In this document: one piece after another, positions 1 through 8,773 of the stretch | Layout of the letters: each line of letters starts with the position of its first letter | How positions within the stretch are numbered: position 1 is the first letter of the stretch | From: Saccharicrinis sp963666825 | Lineage (GTDB): Bacteria; Bacteroidota; Bacteroidia; Bacteroidales; Marinilabiliaceae | Length of the DNA: 64,000 nucleotides | Reading direction: 5' to 3' | NCBI GenBank assembly: GCA_963666825.2 | Contig: CAXXFE010000001.1 | Location: forward strand, 124,001-188,000 | Program-made: the position numbers and the translations under genes | Notes under the pieces: generated by a model | The model's database searches: none | Seen by the model: only the letters and a program-made list of their open reading frames with translations | Told to the model about the DNA's origin: nothing

Positions 1-603
1 TTGGTAGCATGGCGTCCGGGTACAATGGCAGGAGCCGGTTTAGCTGATGTTTTGTTCGGAAACTATAATCCTTCAGGTAAGCTTACAATGACTTTCCCAA
101 GATCCTTAGGACAAGTTCCAATTTATTATAATCATAAAAATACAGGGCGTCCATTTAAAGATGGACAAAGAGGTGCATTTAAGTCCCGCTATTTAGATGA
201 AACCAATTCTCCTCTTTTCCCATTTGGTTATGGACTAAGTTATACCACATTTAAATATGGAGATATTGATCTAAGCGATACCTTATTGATTGGAGCAAAT
301 AATAAATTAAATGTAAGTATTAAAATAACCAATTCGGGAAGTTATGCCGGAGAGGAAACAGTTCAACTGTATGTTAACGATCCGGTTGCATCAATTGCGC
401 GACCTGTAAAAGAATTGAAGAAATTCAGGAAAGTATTTTTAAAACCAGGAGAATCAAAAGAAATTACCTTTTCAATGACCACGGAAGATCTTAAGTTTTT
501 TAATAACGATCTTCTGTGGGATTGGGAATCAGGAAAGTTTAAAGTATATGTGGGAACAAACTCAGAAGATGTAAAAGAATCAGAGTTTGTTTGGAATAAA
601 TAA
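1..603 (+). CDS. GH3 beta-glycosidase, C-terminal part (5' end outside window)
   Basis: This is the C-terminal 200 residues of a family 3 glycoside hydrolase. The visible part has the end of the second alpha/beta domain (ADVLFGNYNPSGKLTMTFPRS), the linker with FPFGYGLSYTTF, and a fibronectin type III-like domain from about residue 95 to the end (GEETVQLYVNDPVASIARPVKELKKF). The order matches BglX-type periplasmic beta-glucosidases and beta-xylosidases. The nucleophile Asp lies upstream of the window. The reading frame is open to base 1, so the true start is not here. It ends 63 bp before the rhamnosidase gene, with a terminator-like hairpin between them. The substrate cannot be read from this part. 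Confidence 0.93.
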   Translation: MVAWRPGTMAGAGLADVLFGNYNPSGKLTMTFPRSLGQVPIYYNHKNTGRPFKDGQRGAFKSRYLDETNSPLFPFGYGLSYTTFKYGDIDLSDTLLIGANNKLNVSIKITNSGSYAGEETVQLYVNDPVASIARPVKELKKFRKVFLKPGESKEITFSMTTEDLKFFNNDLLWDWESGKFKVYVGTNSEDVKESEFVWNK

Positions 604-609
604 GATAAT

Positions 610-645
610 AGTGTACGGTGGATATTATCACCGTACGCTGTTTTT
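610..645 (+). terminator. Rho-independent-type hairpin after the GH3 gene
   Basis: An 11-bp stem (610-620 with 629-639, one G-T pair, core GTACGGTG/CACCGTAC) with an 8-nt loop is followed by a run of five T. It lies 7 bp after the GH3 stop codon, so it may end or attenuate that transcript before the rhamnosidase gene. Confidence 0.7.
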
Positions 646-666
646 AAAATAACAAAATTATAAACC

Positions 667-3600
667 ATGTTGAATAGAAATAGTAACGTTAGATTATATG
701 TATTGTTTTTGTTTGTTTTAGGTCATGTATTTGCCTTTGCAAATGAAAAACGAAGTACCCCCGTTGGTTTAAAGTGCGAATACATGGTAAACCCAATAAG
801 TATGGGTAAAATGCAGCCACAGTTATCATGGCAGATAAGCACTAAAACAAGTAACTGGTTACAATCTGCATATCAGATTATTGTTGCATCAAGTTCAAAT
901 TTATTAAATGAACAAAACTGTGATATTTGGGATAGTAAAAAAGTTGAATCCGGAGAATCAGTTAGTGTACTATATAATGGACCTTCCTTAGAAAGTAGAA
1001 AACGTTACTATTGGAAAGTTCGGGTGTGGGATAATGCAGGTATGGTTTCGGAATGGTCAGATGTAGCTTACTGGGAGACTGCTAACTTAAACCAAAATGA
1101 ATGGACTGCAAAATGGATTTCACCCGTTCATTCTAACCATAAAGATCTGGAACATATTAAATGGGTATGGTTGCCCAACCAGGATGCTAAAAAAGTGTCA
1201 AGAAATACGGTAGCTTCTTTCAAATTAAAATTCAATATTAAAGATCTACCCAAGGTCGCTTCAATGCAAACTGTAGCAAGAGGTGATTATGAGTTATTTG
1301 TAAATGGTCATTTTGTTGATAGAAAAGAAACTGAATGGCAGTGTTTTGAACGTCAGGATATTATTGGGTATCTGAAGCCGGGAGAGAATGCGGTTGAGGT
1401 TGTTGTGGCTGTTCAAAGGACAGCTTCGTTTAAGCAAAGTGATGGAAGGCCTTTATCGGGAAGGTATGGTACTTTTGCCGGATTGTTAACCATAGAAGAG
1501 AACGATGGTAAGATGCAGAGATACCCAACTTCTTGTGGCAAATGGTTGTCCAAATCGCAAGATGATAACAATTGGGAACCAGCTAAGATTGTGGGTGAAT
1601 TAAATGAACCTGACTTTGGCTTAGATCCCGGACCCTTATCAGAGTCTGTTTCTTTGTTCCGTAACCAATTTAAGTTAAAAAAAGGAATTAAATCTGCTCG
1701 TTTATACATTACTTCCTTAGGTAGTTATCGTGTTTATTTTAATGGGAACAAGGTTGGTGAAGATGTTTTAACTCCTGAGTTTACAAATTACGATAAACGA
1801 ATTACATATCAAACCTATGATGTAACCACTCTACTTAAAAAAGGTAAGAATGTGGTTGGTGCTATGCTGGGTGATGGCTGGTACGGAAGTCCGCTTGGAT
1901 GGAATGGCGAACACGATGTGTTTGGGAACGGTCCAAATCAGTTATTAGCTGAAATATGTATTGAATATAAAGATGGATCTGTTGAAAAAATAGTTACTGA
2001 TGATAAATGGAAATCCAGTCGCTCTCATATTTTAAAATCTGAAATTTATTCAGGTGAGTTTTACGATGCAAGATTAGAGAAAGAAGGCTGGAATACAGTG
2101 AAATATGATGATGCCAATTGGCAAGGTGTTAAACTTAACCAAACAGGATATGATGGCTTATTTCCCCAGGTTACAGAGCCTGTTAAAATAACCCAGCGTG
2201 TTAAACCTATGGAAATACGCAAAATAGGTGATCAAAAGTGGCTTATTGATATGGGACAAAACCTTGTGGGATGGCTAAAGGTTAAGGCAAACGGAAAATC
2301 AGGGCAGGTATTGAAAATGCGTTATGCCGAGATTTTAAAATCTGCCGACAGTATTTATGTTGATAATTTAAGGGGCGCCACAGCAACTGATGGATATGTT
2401 TTAAAGGGTGATGGAGAGGAAGAATATGCTCCGTATTTTACATTTCATGGTTTTCGTTATGTTGAGATTTCCGGATACCCTGGGGATCTGACTCAAAATG
2501 ATGTTGTTGCAGAAGTGATCAGTTCTGTAGATACACCTACAGGTGTAATTGAAACATCAAGCGACCTCGTTAATAAAATGTACTCACTGGGAATATGGGG
2601 ACAAAAAAGTAATTTTATAAGTGTTCCAACAGATTGCCCTCAGAGAGATGAGCGTCTTGGTTATACAGGTGATGGACAGGTTTTTTGGCGAACAGGAACT
2701 TATAATTTCAATATTGCTGCTTTTACACACAAGTGGTTATACGATATAGTAGACGAACAAACAGAAGAAGGCGGATTCACAAATACGGCTCCGGCTGTAC
2801 CTAAAAGTAACCGAAAAAGTGGAGCAGCCGGTTGGGAGGATGCCGGAGTTATTGTACCATGGTCATCATGGAAACAATATGGCGATAAAGGCATTATCAG
2901 GGAAAACTGGCAAGCCATGGTTCGATATATGAAATATGTGGAGAGCAATAGTAAAGATTATATTCGTCCGGGTAGTTTCTTAGGTGATTGGTTGGCACCG
3001 GATATGACTACTCCGAACAATTTGATTAGTACATGTTATTTTGCTATGACGTCTCAAATGATGTCGGAGATGGCCAGTGCTATTGGAAAAGAAGAAGAAG
3101 CACAGCAATATGACAGGTTGTACAGCAATATCAGGAAAGCCTTTCAAGAAAAATTTATTACTCAAGAGGGAGTTGTAGGTTCCGGAAGCCAGACTTCTTA
3201 CGTATTGGCATTAAAGGCTCAAATGATTCCTGATACATTAAAGGAAACAGTGATTAATAACTTAGTAAATGCCATAAAAGAAAGAGATTGGCATGTATCA
3301 ACAGGTTTTTTAGGAACTCCGTATCTGCTTTTTGTTTTATCAGAGAATGGCAGGTCAGATATTGCGTATAAACTGTTGCTTAACGAAACTTTCCCTTCGT
3401 GGGGATATATGATAAAAAATGGAGCCACAACCTGGTGGGAACATTGGGACAGTGATACAGGTGATCCCAAAATGAATTCATTTAACCACTATGCATTTGG
3501 GTCGGTTGTAGAATGGATTTATCGCGAAATGTTAGGTATTAATGTGGATACCAATTCATCAGGATTTAAAGAGATTTTTATTTCACCGGAATTTGATTTG

Positions 3601-3837
3601 TCAGGAAAAATATCTCATGCCAAAGGAAATTATGATTCTGTATATGGAAAGATAGTTTCAGAATGGCAAATGAATGCCGATAAAACAGTAACATTAAAAG
3701 TAACTGTCCCAGCAAATACAACAGCCACAATAATAAAGCCTCAGATGGCTAAAAACTTTGTAAAGGATGATAAGGTGGTAGATGCTGAGAAAATTGAAGT
3801 GGGTTCGGGTATGCATGAATTTGTTATAAGTCTTTAA
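667..3837 (+). CDS. GH78 alpha-L-rhamnosidase
   Basis: This 1056-residue secreted enzyme removes terminal alpha-L-rhamnose from polysaccharides. Residues 1-25 form a signal peptide ending near AFA. The N-terminal fibronectin-like and carbohydrate-binding domains (about 30-510) are followed by the six-hairpin catalytic barrel (about 550-940) and a C-terminal beta domain. The family signature DCPQRDERLGYTGD is at residues 656-669; E662 is the expected general acid. WWEHW at 923-927 supplies the second catalytic Glu (E925). Length and domain order are normal for Bacteroidota GH78. It is followed after 7 bp by the GH2 gene, so the two are probably co-transcribed. Rhamnose removal fits rhamnogalacturonan or arabinogalactan breakdown. 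The family call is secure; the natural substrate is inferred. Confidence 0.95.
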   Translation: MLNRNSNVRLYVLFLFVLGHVFAFANEKRSTPVGLKCEYMVNPISMGKMQPQLSWQISTKTSNWLQSAYQIIVASSSNLLNEQNCDIWDSKKVESGESVSVLYNGPSLESRKRYYWKVRVWDNAGMVSEWSDVAYWETANLNQNEWTAKWISPVHSNHKDLEHIKWVWLPNQDAKKVSRNTVASFKLKFNIKDLPKVASMQTVARGDYELFVNGHFVDRKETEWQCFERQDIIGYLKPGENAVEVVVAVQRTASFKQSDGRPLSGRYGTFAGLLTIEENDGKMQRYPTSCGKWLSKSQDDNNWEPAKIVGELNEPDFGLDPGPLSESVSLFRNQFKLKKGIKSARLYITSLGSYRVYFNGNKVGEDVLTPEFTNYDKRITYQTYDVTTLLKKGKNVVGAMLGDGWYGSPLGWNGEHDVFGNGPNQLLAEICIEYKDGSVEKIVTDDKWKSSRSHILKSEIYSGEFYDARLEKEGWNTVKYDDANWQGVKLNQTGYDGLFPQVTEPVKITQRVKPMEIRKIGDQKWLIDMGQNLVGWLKVKANGKSGQVLKMRYAEILKSADSIYVDNLRGATATDGYVLKGDGEEEYAPYFTFHGFRYVEISGYPGDLTQNDVVAEVISSVDTPTGVIETSSDLVNKMYSLGIWGQKSNFISVPTDCPQRDERLGYTGDGQVFWRTGTYNFNIAAFTHKWLYDIVDEQTEEGGFTNTAPAVPKSNRKSGAAGWEDAGVIVPWSSWKQYGDKGIIRENWQAMVRYMKYVESNSKDYIRPGSFLGDWLAPDMTTPNNLISTCYFAMTSQMMSEMASAIGKEEEAQQYDRLYSNIRKAFQEKFITQEGVVGSGSQTSYVLALKAQMIPDTLKETVINNLVNAIKERDWHVSTGFLGTPYLLFVLSENGRSDIAYKLLLNETFPSWGYMIKNGATTWWEHWDSDTGDPKMNSFNHYAFGSVVEWIYREMLGINVDTNSSGFKEIFISPEFDLSGKISHAKGNYDSVYGKIVSEWQMNADKTVTLKVTVPANTTATIIKPQMAKNFVKDDKVVDAEKIEVGSGMHEFVISL

Positions 3838-3844
3838 TATTTAT

Positions 3845-6568
3845 ATGATGATAAATAAAATAACCAATAATTTCATCAAGATATTTTTTGTCTTTATACA
3901 CTTTACATTTTTATGTCAGGTAGCTTATGGAGAATCAAATGATAAACACAGTGGTTCAGATGCAGATATTCATGCTGCCAGGCATGGGGAGCGAACAGTT
4001 ATTTCCATAAATAATGGCTGGGAATTTAAACTTGATAAAGAGAAATCATTTACAAAAGTCAACTTGCCTCATACCTGGAATGCAGAGGATGCAGTTGATG
4101 ATAAAAAAAATATATACAGAGGGGAAGGGACATATAAAAAAAATCTGAAATTAAACTTAACCCAAGGGCAGAAGGCATTTTTGTATTTCGAAGGTGCCAA
4201 CCAGGTTGCCCGTTTATCGGTTAATGGCCAATTTATAGGCGAACATAAAGGAGGCTACACCTCTTTTGCCTTTGATATAAGTAACGCTGTTGGTGCAGGA
4301 GATAATCAGATTGAAATAGCAGTCTCAAACCAATACGATGTAAACATCCCTCCGTTATCCATGGATTATATTTTTTATGGGGGTATTTATCGCGATGTAT
4401 ATTTAGTGGTAACCAATCCTGTTCATTTCGATTTGATGAACTTTGGCTCAGAAGGAATATTGATATCAACTCCTATAGTATCAAAGAAAGTGGGAGAAGT
4501 TGTTGTTCAAGCCCGTCTGAAAAATGAAATGAACAAAGAGCAAAAAGTCAAGCTAATCCATCGTTTGATTGCTCCCAATGGAAAGGAAATTAAATGTTTG
4601 GAGAAAGATGTGGCACTATCGGCTAATACCAGTGTATTTCAGGTTGATATGGGAGCGAAAATTGCTTCTCCTGAACTGTGGTCGCCGGATTCACCCTCAC
4701 TTTATACTGTTGTTTCAGAATTGATAAATCTAGGAACAGGTGAAGTTGTTGATCAGGTTGTGAATCCTCTTGGGTTTCGATGGTTTAGTATGGATCCAAA
4801 GAAAGGCTTCTTTTTAAATGGAGAGCATCTTAAGCTTACAGGCGTTTGCAAACACCAGGATTTTGAAGGTATTGGCAGTGCAGTAAGTAATGATTTGTTT
4901 ATTCGCGATTTGGAGATGATAAAGGAGATGGGAGCTAACTGCTACCGAAGTTCTCATTATCCACAAGACCCAAGTGTTTTTCATGCTTGTGACCGTTTAG
5001 GACTATTGGTTATTGATGAGATACCTTTGGTAAATTCAATTACAGAAAGTAGTGATTTCGCCCATAATAGTAATCAAATGATGACGGAAATGATTATGCG
5101 AGACTATAATCATCCATCCATATTTTCATGGGGTTTGAGCAATGAAATAGGAATGACAGGAGGAGGTCCTATTGGTTCTGAAGGTGGGAAGGCCTATGAT
5201 AAGTTCTTAAATCAGATTATTACATCATTGGATAGTATGTCAAAAGTATTGGATCCTAATCGTTTAACAATGCAATCGGTTCATTACAAAACGGCACGCT
5301 ATGAATCGTCTGATGTAATAAAAATCGGAGATTTTATTGGTTCTAATTTATATATGGGTTGGTATGTAGGTGAACCAGATTCATTGGTTGAAGTAGCAAA
5401 AGGTATCCAAAGCCTTGCTGGCGATAAGCCTATCGTAATTTCAGAATATGGGGCAGGGGCGGATCCTCGCTTAAGAAGCGACAATCCTCGTAGATATGAT
5501 TTTACCGTCGATTATCAAACCCTGGTTCATAAAAAGTGGTTGAAGAGCTTTTTGAACAATGATTTTGTGTCTGCGTCATTTGTATGGAACTTTGCTGACT
5601 TTTGTTCTCCATTTCGTGGAGATGCAATGCCTTTTTATAATAGCAAAGGGCTTGTTGCTGCCGACAGGACGCCTAAAGATGTGTTTTATTTTTATAAAGC
5701 AGCGTTGGCTAATAAGCCAACCATAAATATTGGCCTGAAAAGTTGGAAATACCACAGTGGTGTTGAAACTGCACCGGGATTATGCTCTAAAAAAATTGAA
5801 GTTTTTGCAAATACACAAATTGCAGAATTATATATAAATGGAAAGTCATTAGGCAAAAAAGCAGTTAACGATTTTAGTGCTGAATGGGAAGTGCCCTTTA
5901 TAAATGGGCAAAATTTAATCGAAGTTGTAGGCATAGATGAAAGCGTATCCACAGTAAAGGATTATCACGCTTTGGAGTTTAATTTGATACCATCAAACCT
6001 AAAGGAAATGAAGCCTGGTGATGTAATCAGGGTAAATGCCGGTAGTTCTGCTTATTTTTTGGATGAAGATGAAAAGTCGGTATGGATACCGGATACAGAG
6101 TACTCCAAGGGAGGTTTTGGCTTTGTTGAAGGTATGTTTTTAGTTACAAATAATAACCGGGTTGACTATAGGGAAGGGGTAGATCAGAATATCAATAAAT
6201 CAGTTAAGGATCCTCTGTTTCAAACGCAGCGAATAGCAACAAGCCATTTTAAAGCCGATGTTCCCGAAGGGAAGTACGAAGTAACTTTTTGTTTGGCTGA
6301 TTTAGCTGTAAGAGCCGGTAGGTTGGTTTATGAATTAGGTAGTGAAAATGATATTACCCAATCCAATATCTCTGGGAAATATGAATTTGATATCATAATT
6401 AATGGTCAAAAAGTGGCTGAAAAATTAAATCCGAGGAAACAGGCAGGTAAACTTACTGCTTATGAGTTTTCTGCCATTGTATATTGTAAAGGTGGATTGA
6501 ATATTGAGTTTAAATCAAATGAAGAAACTACTTGTGTTAATGCAATAAAATTGCGGAAACTTAAATAA
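3845..6568 (+). CDS. GH2 glycosidase (beta-galactosidase-like) with C-terminal extension
   Basis: This is a 907-residue GH2 enzyme with an N-terminal signal peptide (to about residue 29). It has the usual sugar-binding, Ig-like and TIM-barrel domains. The acid/base Glu is E434 in WGLSNE and the nucleophile is E534 in VISEYGAG. After the barrel there is a beta-sandwich (about 640-720, GKSLGKKAVNDF) and then a malectin-like or carbohydrate-binding-like region (about 735-907) that is not part of the minimal family. The gene starts 7 bp after the rhamnosidase gene and ends 10 bp before the next gene, so it lies inside an operon. GH2 includes galactosidases, glucuronidases and mannosidases; beta-galactosidase is the most likely activity but this is inference. 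Confidence 0.92.
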   Translation: MMINKITNNFIKIFFVFIHFTFLCQVAYGESNDKHSGSDADIHAARHGERTVISINNGWEFKLDKEKSFTKVNLPHTWNAEDAVDDKKNIYRGEGTYKKNLKLNLTQGQKAFLYFEGANQVARLSVNGQFIGEHKGGYTSFAFDISNAVGAGDNQIEIAVSNQYDVNIPPLSMDYIFYGGIYRDVYLVVTNPVHFDLMNFGSEGILISTPIVSKKVGEVVVQARLKNEMNKEQKVKLIHRLIAPNGKEIKCLEKDVALSANTSVFQVDMGAKIASPELWSPDSPSLYTVVSELINLGTGEVVDQVVNPLGFRWFSMDPKKGFFLNGEHLKLTGVCKHQDFEGIGSAVSNDLFIRDLEMIKEMGANCYRSSHYPQDPSVFHACDRLGLLVIDEIPLVNSITESSDFAHNSNQMMTEMIMRDYNHPSIFSWGLSNEIGMTGGGPIGSEGGKAYDKFLNQIITSLDSMSKVLDPNRLTMQSVHYKTARYESSDVIKIGDFIGSNLYMGWYVGEPDSLVEVAKGIQSLAGDKPIVISEYGAGADPRLRSDNPRRYDFTVDYQTLVHKKWLKSFLNNDFVSASFVWNFADFCSPFRGDAMPFYNSKGLVAADRTPKDVFYFYKAALANKPTINIGLKSWKYHSGVETAPGLCSKKIEVFANTQIAELYINGKSLGKKAVNDFSAEWEVPFINGQNLIEVVGIDESVSTVKDYHALEFNLIPSNLKEMKPGDVIRVNAGSSAYFLDEDEKSVWIPDTEYSKGGFGFVEGMFLVTNNNRVDYREGVDQNINKSVKDPLFQTQRIATSHFKADVPEGKYEVTFCLADLAVRAGRLVYELGSENDITQSNISGKYEFDIIINGQKVAEKLNPRKQAGKLTAYEFSAIVYCKGGLNIEFKSNEETTCVNAIKLRKLK

Positions 6569-6578
6569 ACTTGGGAAT

Positions 6579-7595
6579 ATGAAAAAAACTAAGCGATTGA
6601 AAATACTAGCTATTCTTTTGGGAGTGCTATTTATACTGGTAGCTGTAGTTTACCAGAATGTGTATGGAGCCCATGGATTTAAGATTACAGATGCAGAGAT
6701 CGACAGTATCTTAAAATCTTCATCACAGACAACTTCAATAAAAGAAGACAAACCGATACAAGCCATTCAGCAGTTTCAGCTTCGTAAGATTATCCAAACA
6801 GAAGAAGATGCCCGATTGGCCTTGAAGCTGGTTAAAGCAGCAGGGTTTGAAGGGATAGAATTAAATGGGTTTATGATAAAGAAAGTACCTTATATTGTTC
6901 CCGTAATAACATGGATGGCTGGTATGCCAACAGGGAATAGTGGTAAACTAAACTGGCTCGATTTAATAAAGGAGTCAGACCTTAAGGTAGTGAGTATCCA
7001 TGAAGATTTGGGTAGCATCCTGAATAAACCGGAAGAAATAATACAAGAAGCCAAAGCTTATGGAACAGAATACATTGTTGTAACAGGGATGTTTCGCTTT
7101 GATTATTCGGATAAGCAAGCTGTGTTACAATTGGCAGAAGACTTAAATAAAGCAGGAAGATTGTTGAAAGATGGGGGAATCAGCTTTTTGTATCACAACC
7201 ATAATTGCGAATTCCGTAGGGTGGAAACAGGAGAAAGAGCTTTTGATTTGCTGTTGGAAAAGACGAATCCGGATTATGTCAATTTTGAGTTTGATTCATT
7301 TTGGGCAGCAGAAGCAGGTTGTGATGCAGTAAAATGGATGGAAAAGTTAGGCACACGGATGAAATTGTATCATATCAATGACAGGGGAAATAGAGAAAAA
7401 GGAAAAATGGGATCTATCATAGAGTCAGATGGTATGGAGTTAGGAACAGGGAATATGAATCTGGAAGACCTGATAACCACGGCGGAAAAGAACGGCGTAA
7501 ATGCCATTATTCTTGAAACTCATAAAAATTGGATTGAAGATTCTCCGGTAAAATCGTTCAATATAAGCTCGGAATATTTGAAAAAGCATATGTAG
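6579..7595 (+). CDS. Membrane-anchored sugar isomerase/epimerase-like TIM-barrel protein
   Basis: This 338-residue protein has an N-terminal hydrophobic segment (about residues 8-28), then a xylose-isomerase-like (AP endonuclease 2 family) barrel. Recognisable pieces are GFEGIELNGF, VSIHEDL, the metal-ligand regions FLYHNHNCEFR and FEFDSFWA, and KLYHINDRG. Family members isomerise or epimerise sugars, or act on keto-sugars. The N-terminal segment suggests action outside the cytoplasm, unlike typical cytosolic members. It starts 10 bp after the GH2 gene and closes that operon segment. The exact substrate cannot be told from the sequence. Confidence 0.8.
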   Translation: MKKTKRLKILAILLGVLFILVAVVYQNVYGAHGFKITDAEIDSILKSSSQTTSIKEDKPIQAIQQFQLRKIIQTEEDARLALKLVKAAGFEGIELNGFMIKKVPYIVPVITWMAGMPTGNSGKLNWLDLIKESDLKVVSIHEDLGSILNKPEEIIQEAKAYGTEYIVVTGMFRFDYSDKQAVLQLAEDLNKAGRLLKDGGISFLYHNHNCEFRRVETGERAFDLLLEKTNPDYVNFEFDSFWAAEAGCDAVKWMEKLGTRMKLYHINDRGNREKGKMGSIIESDGMELGTGNMNLEDLITTAEKNGVNAIILETHKNWIEDSPVKSFNISSEYLKKHM

Positions 7596-7624
7596 TGTCA
7601 GTAAGAAAATTCTTATTTTATGGT

Positions 7625-7760
7625 GAAACCCCATCGCCCACCTCTCAATCCCCTAAAGGGGAAGTTCTTCGCACTTTGCGGGTTGGCGGTTCTCCCTTTA
7701 GTGCCTGTCCCGAAATTTTATTTGGGAGAGTCAGAGGGTTGAGAAAGAAGAAATAGAGAT
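7625..7760. repeat. Noncoding intergenic repeat with CCCC-TAAA-GGGG hairpin
   Basis: This gap between two genes holds a relatively G/C-rich block, CCTCTCAATCCCCTAAAGGG (7641-7660), with CCCC/GGGG arms at 7650-7653 and 7658-7661. A similar block (CCTCTCAATCTCCCCAAATG) sits at 14314-14341. Such dispersed blocks resemble REP-type or small noncoding repeats. No protein is convincing here. Confidence 0.55.
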
Positions 7761-7814
7761 TTCTTGCAGAGTCGGTGTAAGTCAAATAATAAATCAACAC
7801 AATATTTTTTAAAC

Positions 7815-8618
7815 ATGAGAATTTTAAACAAAACAATAATTGTTACAGGAGCAGCAAACGGAATAGGTCGTGAAATCACCTTGCAATTATTAAATAAGGG
7901 TGCACATGTAGTAGCATTGGATATAAGCATGAAAGCTCTTGTTGAACTGGTTGATGCTGCGGCAGAGAAAGAAAGTAATTTAACGACCTATGTGGTTGAT
8001 ATTACAGACAGGGAAGCTATCGGGCAAACTCGCAATAAAATAATACAGAAGTTTCAGTCTGTTGATGGAGTAATTAATAATGCCGGAATCATTCAGCCTT
8101 TTACCAAGTTAAATGAACTTAGTTATGAGGTGATTAAAAAAGTGATGAATGTTAATTTTTGGGGATGTTTAAATATCACCAAGACATTCCTTCCTGATTT
8201 GATAAAGCAAAAAGAAGCTCATTTGGTCAACGTTTCGAGTATGGGAGGATTTTTACCCGTTCCGGGTCAAACCATTTATGGTGCCGCTAAAGCCTCAGTA
8301 AAGTTGATGACTGAAGGTTTGGCTCAGGAACTAAAGAATACAGGTGTAAGAGTTTCTGTTGTTTTTCCCGGGGCTGTAGGTACCAACATAATGGAAAATT
8401 CGGGCATTGACAATGCTCCTAAAATGGAAACATCAGGAAAAGCTTCAATGGTATTGTCACCAAAGAATGCTGCATCACAAATCATCAAAGGGATTGAAAA
8501 AAACAAGACCCGAATTTTTGTGGGTAAGGATTCTAAAGTAATGGACATTATGTACAGAATTAGTTCCGGGTTTGCTTCAAATCTGGTTGGTAAGCAAATG
8601 AAGAAGTTGCTGGAATAG
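7815..8618 (+). CDS. SDR family NAD(P)-dependent oxidoreductase
   Basis: This is a classical short-chain dehydrogenase of 267 residues. It has the nucleotide-binding motif TGAANGIG near the N terminus, NNAG in the middle (INNAGI), and the Ser-Tyr-Lys catalytic set in VNVSSMGGF and YGAAKAS. The start is the ATG at 7815; a TTG 51 bp upstream would add a sequence unlike any SDR. It lies between two sugar-degradation operon segments and is closed by a strong hairpin. The C-terminal part (MYRISSGFASNLVGKQM) resembles SDRs acting on lipids or large alcohols, so a link to sugar metabolism rests only on position. Confidence 0.88.
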   Translation: MRILNKTIIVTGAANGIGREITLQLLNKGAHVVALDISMKALVELVDAAAEKESNLTTYVVDITDREAIGQTRNKIIQKFQSVDGVINNAGIIQPFTKLNELSYEVIKKVMNVNFWGCLNITKTFLPDLIKQKEAHLVNVSSMGGFLPVPGQTIYGAAKASVKLMTEGLAQELKNTGVRVSVVFPGAVGTNIMENSGIDNAPKMETSGKASMVLSPKNAASQIIKGIEKNKTRIFVGKDSKVMDIMYRISSGFASNLVGKQMKKLLE

Positions 8619-8678
8619 GCATTACTTATTGCAGTAGCGTTGTATAAAAATAGAAATAAAATGTTAATCAAGAGTTGA

Positions 8679-8713
8679 AATAAAGTACGACTCCGTTGGA
8701 TTCGTACTTTATT
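8679..8713 (+). terminator. Terminator hairpin after the SDR gene
   Basis: A perfect 12-bp stem (AATAAAGTACGA, 8679-8690, with 8702-8713) and an 11-nt loop is followed by TTATTTTG. It lies 60 bp after the SDR stop codon and before the next GH3 gene, which therefore probably has its own promoter. Confidence 0.75.
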
Positions 8714-8773
8714 TTATTTTGCATATATAATTATAAAAACAAAGGTTATTTGTTTTACAAAGGAATACAATAA

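Noticed and set aside
7764..7814. A TTG-initiated N-terminal extension of the SDR gene.
   Set aside because: The added 17 residues do not resemble an SDR start, while the ATG at 7815 is directly before the nucleotide-binding strand.
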